Positions 13,001 to 23,999 of a DNA stretch of 64,000 nt are shown here, in pieces. Each line of letters begins with the position of its first letter. Position 1 is the first letter of the stretch. Source of the stretch: Liolophura sinensis (Eukaryota; Mollusca; Polyplacophora; Chitonida; Chitonidae); assembly GCF_032854445.1 (NCBI RefSeq), contig NC_088301.1, positions 50,029,116 through 50,093,115 on the forward strand. Direction: 5' to 3'. Under the pieces are notes generated by a model. It had not been told where the DNA came from. It searched no databases and saw nothing but the letters and a program-made list of their open reading frames with translations. A program made the position numbers and the translations under genes.

Positions 13001-16000
13001 AATACTGAATTATTCATTAAGTTTTATTTTACGCCAGAATTCCTCCATGTTTAGACAGTATTTATTTTAGCACACTTTGTTGGCATCATTCTGTCTATAC
13101 TGATAGAACCTTTGTGAATCCCATGTCAAACCAGTGAACCCAATCCACACAAGTATAAATCAAACTACATCTGAAGTTGCCCATTAATTTATATTTTCGC
13201 TGAACTTAGATTTGGTAGCAAGGCTACCAAACACTTCACATGTAGGGGACACAAGAATGCAAAACTTCAGTTCAATACATAACATTTACTTTAACAAGGA
13301 TTCTAATACAAACAAGAAGATGCAAGGGCACTAAGTGTTGTCATTTATGGTAATTAACAAACCTGCAGGGCATCAAAAATTGAACATAGCTTTCATGTCA
13401 CTGCACTTTATATGTATGCAAAACCTGAACTCAATACATGCGGTACTTTTTAAGATAACACCTCTAACATTTCCTTATTACTGATCCCGCTGTTACTGGA
13501 CAGTGATGGGTACGACACAAACATAGCTTGTACTGCATACAGATGAGCTTAAAGGCAATTTGAAAGACCATTCAATTGTGAAATGACTGAACACATTATT
13601 TCATTAATTGGTCCTTTTGCAATTATTTGACGCTCACTTTTCAAACTTGTGTATCTGTTCATCATTGTATGGTAGCACCTTCTTCTGTTTATCTATTTTG
13701 AAACGTTCCATTATAACCGTAGCACTCTTAATTGTCATTTCAAGCCTTGGTGCACTGAAACATATAATATTTTACAAATGTATATGAACATACAGGCTAA
13801 AGGTCTTCACAAAAGAAGAAGTCAAGTTAAGGTGGCAGGTAAGAGGGAAGTATCAGGATGGCTGACAATACCAAGAAGATGTTTCAACTTCAGGACTGTG
13901 TTTGTAATGATACTGCACAAGCACAATGGTATTCATCATGTATGTCCTTTTCTGCATATGCGTTCAGACACCTTACTTGAAACAACTATATAGATTATCT
14001 TAACAGAGAGTGGAGTACATACACCTGCTAGGCAGGGGGCATAACTTGTGTTCTGAGCATTCTTGGTTTCCCTTTTTATACATGTACATCATGTACAAGC
14101 ATGTAGCAACAAACTGACATTATCATTAACTTTGAGATGTGCCAAGGCAAAGTGACTGAGACATGGTCAATGTATGATTTTACCTTTGTCCTATTACTCA
14201 GGGTCAATAAAAATATTACCTGATTCCAAAATAGAAAATTTGTTAAATAAAATAACTCAATTTCACAGAAAAATATTTCAGATTACAAATTTCCATTATT
14301 ACCGCATGATCTACTAAAATAATTACCAGCGCATAGACTCTTCACAGCCCAACTTGAAGTCCCAGTCATTTTGGAGGTCTTTTCTTTCAAGATGATGAGA
14401 TGTGTAAAGACCAGTGCTCTTATTTATCACTGACAATAACTTATCCATCTGAAAAAAACAATATTTACAAAAAATGAAGTCATTCGTAGGTCAATTTTTT
14501 TGACATCCAAAGATTAAATGTGGGGCTAATTTAAACATGAAACAGGGGTATAGTGGTATATAGGAGCTACTGCAAATCTGCTCATGTCCCCATACATAGA
14601 CCAAACTAAGATCAGCATTTACTTTACTTTTAAGTTATCAACAACCAGCATTAAAGTTTAACATCAAGAATTACATCAGATGACATATTTTTTAACAGTT
14701 TATTTATTATAAACATTAAACCTTAATACACTAGATCATGGTAATAAAACAGTAATTGTGTATTTTAGTGGTACGCATAGTGAAAAATGTACATTTTACA
14801 CATATAGGTACATTGGTGCGGAATTATTGGCATTTCACATTACATGATCTGCAAACCATGCCAACTGAAACATCAATCCCATTTGTCAGATTGATTCCGG
14901 TTCAAAATTTTAAATAAATTACACCTTGCTGGTGTCTTGTTCAAACTAGACTGGTAGTGTTCAAAGAACCAGCGCTGAAAACATGAACCATTTCACTTGT
15001 CTTCTTGGAAAATCAGATAGAATGACTAGATTTAATTTCTTATAAAATCAAAAACATACCTTGACCTCAAATTCATCTAAAATTTGTCGATTAGACTGCC
15101 ACTCCCTTGACAACATGTGTAACAGCTTGGACAGGGCAGGTTTTTCCTGAGAAAACAGCCTAAGCATATGGATCTTATCCTCTTTGCTCCTTGAAAGATC
15201 CAATTTTCGTTTCTTTGTTTCTTGACAAAATCTTCTTAAATGGAAGTCATTATCCCTCAAGTGCTCCAGTGAGTGATACAGCTGATGTCTAAAAAAAAAA
15301 AACGTACTAGAACAAATATTTGCAAACAAAACACTCTGTGAAACTGTTATTAACTGGACAATCAATTAACTGTTGATTTGACATGATGACCATGCATAAA
15401 AAAGTTTGACAAAAATGAAATTCCAAATATAATGCCTTCTGAAAGCTTTTAAGTCTGTGAATGAAAAAAATTTGTATGAAAGCTTTTTCCTGGCAAACCA
15501 TAATATTTTTGTTCAGTTTACTTAATTAGACTGCAGTTTGTGGGCCCAAGTGTTTTCAGAACTAAAATGGCTCTAGATATGGCTCTGTATGCCAGTTCTG
15601 TTTTAGAGATTTTTTTAAAATCTGATAAATCACAAGCCTTATTCCACCAGTCTCACCTTCTCACTGGCTACAGATTCATCTTTATTTATGCCTGAATTTC
15701 TCCTCGTGTCTGGCCTATGTACAGTAGTGTCAGAGTACTTACACATAATTAACAATTCCCTCATGAGTAAGACGTTGCCTTAACACACAGTCAGAGATCT
15801 CTCGGTGAATGGCATGGAGGATACCGACACACATCTTAGCCAGTGGGTAGTCATTGTCCAGGCTCATTGTGGTGCTGAATCGTGGGAAGTTGCCTAAAAC
15901 CACATAACAGCATAATAGGTAATTGAAAGTGAGAAATAAGCCAGTCCTCAGTTGTTCTAGGAAGTACATATACATACTTGTAGATATGTGAAGCTCAATG

Positions 16001-19000
16001 ATCAAAAATATAATAGCAACAACGTTTTCTTGCACAAAATTAATCTTATGAATTCATTTTATAAATGAACTTCCAATGTTTGGTTAGATCTTGAATGAAA
16101 AGGCCAGCTCTTATAACAGACATAACAAGCAATGTAGAATCAGCTGGCTGTGTAAAACTCTACACACATTCACTACGACAGTAAATAATACAGTGATCTG
16201 TTAGATGTAAAAACATGAACTAATCAAGTAACATAATTATGCATGTATGGCTTCATGCTTAAAGTACAAGGTCTTATTTATATACAGCTTTGGTTTGTAC
16301 TTTGCTGGTCTCAGCAAGTCTGGTGCATCATCCTTAAGTCAATGACTTGGGATGAACAAAGCAGGCACCATTTTATAAGAATGCATTTAGATATGGGGTC
16401 CAAACAGTTCTCATCCATATTGCAGAAATTTGTGCAAATTTTGCTCATGTTTGTAAATATTTTAACACTTTCCAGTGCACATACTGGTGTCACTGGTAAC
16501 ATACTGTTTATGCATACTGGCCAAATCTGCTTTTAAACAGCAAAAATTGTCTGTGTATAAACTGGCGGAAGCAATAGCATAGAGTCACCAAAGAATTTTC
16601 CCCAAGAGCTGAATCATCCTATTATCAACTGAGCCCCTCAGGGGCAACAGCTAAGAGACATCATAAACAAAACTCACACTCACTGATATAAGGTGATGGA
16701 AATGGATGTGAATCATTGTCATCTTCTGTGAATATGAAGATTGGTTTGGTGTGACTAATACACCTTGGGTAAGTCACAACTGTCTGTGTTGGGTCCACAA
16801 TTTCGGATAACAACTGGTTCTGGTAGATTATCAACTGCTTTGGTGCTGGGATTTCCGTTTGCTGTGCCACAAGTTCTTGAATCTTGGTTAAGCTATAAGT
16901 AAAGCATAATATGAAATTTACTAGCCCCATATATGTATGCTTAGTTACTGAGCAACTGTGTAACTAATACTGTCAAGTGCTTGAACAATATATACATGCA
17001 CCTTCCACACAAAATATTTTGTAAGAAGTGCCTTGAGACATGTATGTATTTAGTCACTGGATTGGATTTGAACACCCTACTCCAGGTTGTGAGAAACTGG
17101 ACTGCCAGAAGTAGATGACTGTTCTTTGCAAAATACTTGACAATGCCACTGAAAAATAAACCACTGAGAAGTAGATTAATACCAGTAAGTGAAATGGTCT
17201 GTGGCAGAATAGCTTTTGTGGAAGGAGCCACATGGGTCCTCATTTACTGTTATATTTCGTACGTGCATATATGCAAGTATCAAGTACAAATATGGGTGAC
17301 CCCATATTACAGTTGATAATAGAAGTACAAAGCGCTTTTTTCCTGTAATATGGATGTGATATAATAAACTCTCTTGACCAGAGAGGAAGCCATACTTTTC
17401 TGCGTGAGAAATGAGAGAGAGCCTTACTTGTCTGTAACATTAGCATATATCTTTACTAGGGTCCATGTTGGGACTGAAAACATGGGGATGACTTTCTTGG
17501 AGGTAATTTTCTTGGCTTCTATGAAGAATCTGTCGAACTGCCAAGTTTTCCTGGGATCTGCCTCAAGAAGACTTGCCAAGAAAGGGACAATCAAGAGTTG
17601 GAGGCCTTGAGAAGCTCGGCAGGACTGAGGCAGTTCACGACTCCACTCAATTGGACCTGCCTCTGTGTTCTGCACACCAGAGATAATACCAGATTCCTTC
17701 TGTGTTGTTATCTTGTGCCTGAAAATACAATAGGCAGGGCATGAATGAGATAATTACTATTATGAAAAATTAGAAGTGCAATCTTCGCTCGCTTATAAAT
17801 AAAAAGTCTCCAGTGTTTACAGGAAGAATTTTCTCCACGTCCTGAGTATATTCAATAATAACCCTTCAGCTACAAACTAAAGCACTAGTTGTATTAAAAA
17901 ATAACAAAAAAAATAAAATCAAAATAAAACAACAGTATTTATAGTACAGAATTACTCAATAAACTGGCTTACATGGTCTCTCGGTTTCTTCGACCTCCAA
18001 AAGGTCGAAATGGCAACTGACCAGTCAGAACATGATAAAAGGTAACGCCTAAACTCCACAGGTCCACAGTAGCACAGAAAACCTTGTAATCTTGGCCTCT
18101 CAGAACAGCTCGCTCATACATGTCTGGGTGCTGCAAATTAGAATAGGTTTTACTAAGACTGAACTCAATTTTCTACATGTGCTAGTCTCCTCTGAAAAAT
18201 AACAATGTTTATTTGTTTGTACAAAAAAAAGGAACCTACATGAACCAAATCTATACAATTATGATATATTTTCAGAATTTTTTGTTTTCACAGGGAGCAA
18301 TTCCTGCGATGCAAATTGTAACAGTTACCATACCTGTTTGTCAATAGTCGGAGGTTTATAACACGTCACGAAATAGCAACGTATAAATACTGTCTCGTGA
18401 CATTGTATACTGAACAGCAACAAGGACTGCTAAGGCTGTCCAAGGCACAGTCATAACAGCCAGGTTTCATCCAAATGCATCATTCCCCTTATTATTTCTT
18501 GACAGAATTACTTGATTTTTTTTTTTTTTTTAAATTTTGTAAACTTGCTATGTTTTACTAAAGTCTGTAAACATTAGAGCAAATCTGCTGTATATGCTTT
18601 AAATTTGGTATTGCTTAAGAAGAAAGAAATTTCTTTCCAAAATGAAGGACAGAATATGTATACTTCAAAAAAGTATATGTAGCAATATCTTTAAAAATTT
18701 CCTCAATGTGTGATTATCCAAATGTAGATCTTTGTTTGCCTGCCAGCTGTTACAAATTTGGCAACAGGAAAAAGGGAAGAAATATTCCTGGTTTTACCAA
18801 ATATTCTTCTGTGCCATAGAGGGACATAAATTGTTCCTCTTCCTCTAGCTCTCTAGCTGCACCAAAGTCTGTCAGCTTATAAATTGACCTGGAATAAACA
18901 TACACAGGAGCTGATTTCCAAACATCCCAAAGGCACCAAATATGAAATTACTTTATGTTACAGACCACATACATGCAACCTTATGTACAAGACCAACTAT

Positions 19001-22000
19001 CCACCACCCATTTTACCACCTATTACAGGGAATGTTTCAGTCACGCCATGTCTAAAAGGCAACATTTCTTGGTGAATAGGTGATAAAACTTTCCGCCATA
19101 TACAGTCTGTCAGTTCCTGCATTGTGATGGATTGATGGATTTACCATGCTTTTAACACATCGGTACGGTCAAGACTGATGTGAATTTTATCACGATGGAT
19201 CAATACAAAAGTCTACCACAAAACTGAAACTGAAAGATTTGTATGCCTGTCAAGTCATATTCAACAAGTGACTATACTTACATGCCAGCACATTTTTTTT
19301 AGACAAAAATTCCATTCTTACTATCAACTGAACATTCACATACCAGTAGACGGAAAACATGTTAAAGTGTATGCTTACAACTTATGATAAAAGACAACTC
19401 AAATTCTAGTAAAGCTGATTGCTCTATCTCAAGCTTGACAGTAAAATTATAAAATATCTTAAAATGACTGAATATGTGTTGGATGTATGAATATAAATCA
19501 TAATTACTTACTGTTCCAATAAACCTTACCTTCCATCTTCAGAAATAAATCTCATAATATTGCCAGGTTTTATATCCCTATGGACAATTCCGTGTTCCCG
19601 CAGATGTTTCATCCCAGATGCTGTATAATTCAATGGTACAGGAAATTTAATGAAAATTATAATGCCTTGAGCACTACAGACCTTTTACACTACCTCTTAA
19701 AAAGTCTAAAGAATTTGTCCACTAAACAAATCAATTTTGAGAAGTTCTTTTGTTGTCAGTGTTGAATTATAACAGTAAAATGGGTATACTTTGGCCATCC
19801 CATGAGACCTTCAACCTTTTAGGCAACAATGCCCAAATAAGTGAATCTCAGAATGAAGCAGGTAACTGTATCAAGACCCCATAACTACGAATTCCCAATC
19901 CACATTCCACTTTTTCCCCACCCCTAAACAAAATTCCTGGATTTTTCACATAGTAAGCATCCATCACTACAATAGAATGTCTAAGTTTTATTATCACGGT
20001 GCCCATGACAGTGCTGGCACTTTTGGTACTGATAATCTACTGTGCCTAAATGTTCATCTGCTCTGAGGTGAATACCCAACCAGTTTTAGGTTCACAACAT
20101 CCATGCCAAAATTCAACTAACCTACATGTTCCAAGATTAACAGAAACTCTTCCTCCTCAACACCAAAAGCATTCTTGGGCTCCTCCAGCATGGTGTAACA
20201 CTCCCCCCAGTGCACAATTCCATCACTATAACCTGGGTTTGTTGACCCTTGCTGAAAATGACAAAGTCCTCCTTGAAAAAATAGATCCTTTTTCAGAATA
20301 TAAGGGGAAGTTCGCAAAACAGATATGATTTTAATGGCATGTACTTCCATAATAAAACAATAAAACTTAACATGGACATGTAAGATGTTGTAAATACAAG
20401 TACATTTGGATCATCTTAAAAAAATAAAAAAGGATACAATATTTATTTATTATTTGATTGGTTTTTTATGCTCTTCAGTATATGATATACAAATACCAAT
20501 GCCATGAATGCCAAAAGACAAACACCTTTACACCATTGCATTACACATACCTCTGTTTCTGAGGCGATCATGCGGACTATGTTTACATGGTCCAGTTTTC
20601 TGAGCACTTCAAACTCTCTGTTCTTCACTCCAGTGGGTCTCAAGTTACCGGCATCATTAAACCACTTTCACTGCCACCTGCTCTCCTGTCCTCTGCTGAA
20701 GAAAGAACTTGCCAAACCTACTTGGTCAACAACAACACTTTCAGCATAACTCTGGTTATGTATTAATGACGGTCCAATTCACAGTACTATATCTCTCTCT
20801 CCCCGTGGAACACCATTCAGAGGTCACTGCTGCCACAACACCCAAATGCAGTGCACTAATATGAGGAAGAAAAATGTATCTCCTTTGAAGAATACTAAGC
20901 AAGGAGAGTAGCAAGGTTTTGAGCTCTTCAATACAACTCTTTGTGTCAAGGTCTGTCTCGTATGTTTCTTATGCATTTGTACATGTCTAATCTTAAGTAA
21001 CCAGTAGTTCTGCAAAAATCTTAAGATATTATAGCTGTAAACTAAAGGAAAACAAAGTAGCACCTGAAAATAAATACTATACTGTGATCATACACTAACT
21101 TTGATCCTACCCGTTATCAACGCCTATTCGCAAATGGGCCACATAACAATTTTATTTTATTTGATTGGTGTTTTACGCCGTACTCAAGAATATTTCACTT
21201 ATACGACGATGGCCCAGCATTATAGTGGAAGGAACCGAGCATGTATAATAAATACTCAGCAAAATTCTCGTCTTAGAAGTGAACATGAGAAAAATACCTC
21301 ATGCATGCATGTATAATGCTGCATGATACGCTATCTGTTCTCCATGAAGGCGAGCATTACACTGGGTACTTGAATGAAACCCTACACTAACCTTCATTTG
21401 CACATATATACATGTTATGTATATCCATGTTTGAGGTCCTTATCTCTACAAAATCCTTGGGTACTTGAATAAAACCCTACACTACCTTGTTTTGCACATA
21501 TATACATGTTATGTATATCCATGTTTGGGGTCCTCATCTCTACAAAAGCCAGATTTACGAATGGGTAGAGCAGCCTAGTTTGACCTATATACACTAAGCA
21601 TTTTGTATTTTATGTTGAAATCCAAACGAGAGCGCATGTGCATGGCTTGTCCATTTACACACTTGTAGCTTGAATGGACCAAACAGCATTTACTCCTTCA
21701 GCACACACGTAACAACATGGGCTAACTACACGTACATTTATGCTCTACAGGTGAGCTCATCTGCATCATCAGAATCCGTATTTGAAAATACAGAACAGTG
21801 TTTTAAAAGTGAGTACACTTATGTAACACTTTCTCATTTGGCATTATGAAAACTTTCATTTGTCATATCATTGGCTTGCGGACAACAGGGTGCCATAAGA
21901 CCTGCAAATATTGTTCACTGAATTTGTTTCATAAAAAGATTCCAAAAAATTAACGAAACATCCAATATTTTTAATGGTACAACTGGTTGGAGGAGGAAAG

Positions 22001-23867
22001 AAATTAACATGTATTTAGGCAGAGTCAATCTATCTGTCAATTCTGTCCAATCTATCTGTACAACGCTGAATCCAGGACAAAAGCCTTGGCAGACAAAAAC
22101 CCTGGCAGGCAAAAACTCTGGCGGACAAAACCCTGTCGTTTTAATTAACCAATAAAACATATCAGACAGTCTTACAAACATGATGACAAATATTTGTTAA
22201 GGGGACTTCATACAGTGTAACTTTGTTTTCCATCTAAAAATTTGTCATCAAAGGGTATCCCAGTCTGTCACTCGAGTTCAACAGCTTTTCTCTGTCTCTT
22301 ATGTCTCTAATATTATTATTAAATATAAGTTTATTCTACGTAGTATCACTATACTTGATTGTTTGGCTGAAACACTATGATTCACAATATCACCTCTCGG
22401 CTGCCATAATGTATGCATTTTAGTCAGTTTACCAGACATCTCATGTAATTTTATGTGTTCACCATAACAGATGTTTCTAAAAATTTTGATTATTTCGACA
22501 ATTTACACCAAATATAATAGTTCAAGAAAAATATTATTTTTGAATATAATATAAAAGAATAAATTATAATTTATTTTTATAGGTTACTGTGTATTTTTTT
22601 TATATGACCCTATGTGGATGTACATGACAAATAGAATGAATCCACTGATCTTAACATTAAATCAGAAGAATTCCATATTAATTATGAAATTATAAATTTA
22701 TGTATTATTCCCCAAAATCCGGAAAAATGAATAAAAAAACAACAAAAATAGGCTATAGCATGTAAAATATATTTCCAGGCTATGAACAAGTGATATATAT
22801 ATATATATACGATTTGTATTCTTACAATAGGCAAAAAAAAATCCAACACAAGCTGCAATATAGCAATTGTTAACTGTACGTGTAGACTTCTTTAGTTTTC
22901 AGATAAGCCTGGAATGGAGGTCAAGCATCCTGTATACTTCTGAGAGATATATCTCTTTTTGATGTCGTCAAAAAACGGTCAAAATACATGGAGACTGAAC
23001 GAGCAAGAAGATTTTCTACTGACCACAAAGATGTATTGAAATCTGGTAAACGTCACTTAAGGCAGAATTTTTAAAGTTTTCTCACACAAGCAAGCAACCT
23101 ATGTTATTTTTCATACACACTTAATACTGATCAACTGCTTATGTCCACCAGGAGTTTGTCTGCAGGAGTTTTGTCCACGTGGCTTCTGTCTGCCGTGGCT
23201 TAAGTCTGTTCCTCGTACAAGGCTATATCACATGATTTGTGGCCAAAAATTCAGCTTCTTCGACTTACCTAAAGTTTGATTTGTATTTTTAGCTGTACTC
23301 AAGAATATTTCACTTATACAACGGCAGACAGCATTATGGTGGGAGGAAAGCTGGCCGAACCCAGGGAAAAACTCATGACCATCCCGCATGTTGCTGGCAG
23401 ACCTTCCCACTTAATTATGACCAAAGGAAATCAGCATGAGCTGGACTTGAACTCACAGAGGCCGCATTGGTGAAACTCAGAGGCTCCTGAGTCAATGTGC
23501 TGTACTGACACGCTAATCATCACACCAAGCAAGTCTCAAGTTTGTTATTCTAAGAATGGGATTTTCAGAATCAAATAGAGGCCTTGAAATGATAATTTTG
23601 ATTATATTTTTGTTTGATAAGGAATTAAATCAAATTTCATCTGCAAAAAACACTCTTACATAGCCCTGTCAGGTGGATGAATCAATCAGAATCAAGTAAA
23701 ATGTATCAACTGAAAATGCAAAACTCTAGCTCAAATGGTGTGATTTTGGTATTATTTGACATCTACTATACCTTGTTTCTTCCTGGACACACCATGCTGG
23801 TTGCTCCTTGACCAAGCAAGCGTTTCACATCCCAAATATAGCCAGGTGACCCTCTTAGACCACTCAT
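8735..23867 (-). CDS. TBK1/IKK-epsilon-like serine/threonine kinase with a C-terminal ankyrin-repeat domain, 16 coding exons
   Basis: IKK-related kinases of this family phosphorylate innate-immune and autophagy targets. Coding exons (minus, 5' to 3'): 23867-23772, 20692-20551, 20251-20122, 19620-19530, 18888-18798, 18130-17973, 17718-17428, 16892-16684, 15893-15743, 15288-15060, 14448-14327, 13754-13638, 12946-12824, 12267-12171, 11951-11803, 10004-8735. All have GT-AG borders and consistent phases, giving about 1154 residues. Visible parts are a glycine loop [13 protein letters not shown] lysine in VAVK (about 41), hinge and LEEPKNAFG, catalytic HRDIKPGN (about 136-143), [14 protein letters not shown], activation serine in [10 protein letters not shown] (about 175, equal to TBK1 Ser172), a ubiquitin-like region (about 310-395), and helical scaffold with [12 protein letters not shown]. 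This TBK1-like part is about 732 residues, nearly the whole human protein. The last exon adds linker and ankyrin repeats. The start ATG has an in-frame TAG 18 bases upstream within the same exon (23938). As assembled, exons 2 and 3 carry single-base indels that break the frame. Confidence 0.9.
10759..10870. repeat. short inverted repeat in the kinase-ankyrin intron
   Basis: GTTCCTTTAGGG at 10759-10770 is the exact reverse complement of CCCTAAAGGAAC at 10859-10870, about 88 bases apart. An unidentified open stretch on + (about 10871-11020) follows. The element type is unknown. Confidence 0.5.
11205..11600. repeat. diverged tandem repeat (about 155-bp unit, three copies) rich in AAGGTCA
   Basis: Units beginning near 11209, 11368 and 11524 each start with aatttaacttaaatga or a variant, followed by a ccttgaa..aaggtcaaggtca block. 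Copy 3 contains a perfect TCAAGGTCA at 11565-11573; copies 1 and 2 have TCAAGGTT and TCAAGATCA. Copy 3 is truncated. The repeat lies in the intron between the kinase and ankyrin exons. Confidence 0.75.
13205..13530. repeat. dispersed two-unit repeat, locus 1 (kinase intron)
   Basis: Two related units share the pattern tgcaaaac..caatacat..tttaagataacac..ctaacattt, joined by a tatggtaattaa block. The same two-unit arrangement recurs at 28860-29230, so it is a dispersed family rather than a local duplication. Confidence 0.65.
20122..20251 (-). other. kinase exon 3 with two compensating single-base indels
   Basis: The exon has the expected length for 43 codons plus one base, and its end ([20 protein letters not shown]) is in frame with exon 2. 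The middle is shifted by one: the family-like [12 protein letters not shown] reads only in the next frame. The simplest explanation is one extra G in the run at 20246-20248 and one missing base near 20197. Both are homopolymer-type changes. Confidence 0.75.
20551..20692 (-). other. kinase exon 2 with an extra base and a NAGNAG acceptor
   Basis: The exon is 142 bases, one more than 47 codons. An extra G at 20662-20663 puts a TAA directly after VAVKV; without it the reading continues [20 protein letters not shown], as in TBK1. The acceptor reads ttcagcag, so splicing at 20695 or 20692 would include or skip one glutamine. Frame is unaffected by that choice. Confidence 0.8.
21151..21242 (-). mobile_element. 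SINE fragment (copy b)
   Basis: It contains tail, ggtgttttacgccgtactca, agaatatttcacttatacga and a decayed core, then stops at gagcatg. It lies in kinase intron 1 in the same orientation as the kinase gene. Confidence 0.8.
21363..21550. repeat. tandem duplication, 95-bp unit, two copies
   Basis: Unit 1 (21363-21457) and unit 2 (21458-21550) both run tgggtacttgaat..aaaccctacact..gcacatatatacatgttatg..gtcct.atctctacaaaa. Identity is above 85%, suggesting a fairly recent duplication inside kinase intron 1. Confidence 0.8.
23277..23526 (-). mobile_element. near full-length tRNA-derived SINE (copy c)
   Basis: This is the longest copy. Read on minus it has a tRNA-like head with a box-B match GTTCAAGTCC (complement of 23443-23452), a middle with agcatgagctgg-type sequence, the conserved core around ggtgggaggaaa, and the cacttatac/tactcaagaatattt 3' part. 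The core resembles the deeply conserved Nin-type SINE domain; that family assignment is recalled and unchecked. Confidence 0.75.
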
Positions 23868-23999
23868 TATTACTCTGGTCCACGTCTATTAGTTAACTCT
23901 ATCACGCAACATTTCATCCCTGTCCAAGCACAAAAAATCTGAAACAAATAAGAAAAAATAATCACATATACCATCACACATCACATCAAAGAATTTGAT

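Noticed and set aside
23443..23526. possible tRNA gene
   Set aside because: It has a box-B match but is attached to the SINE body and is too diverged for a functional tRNA.
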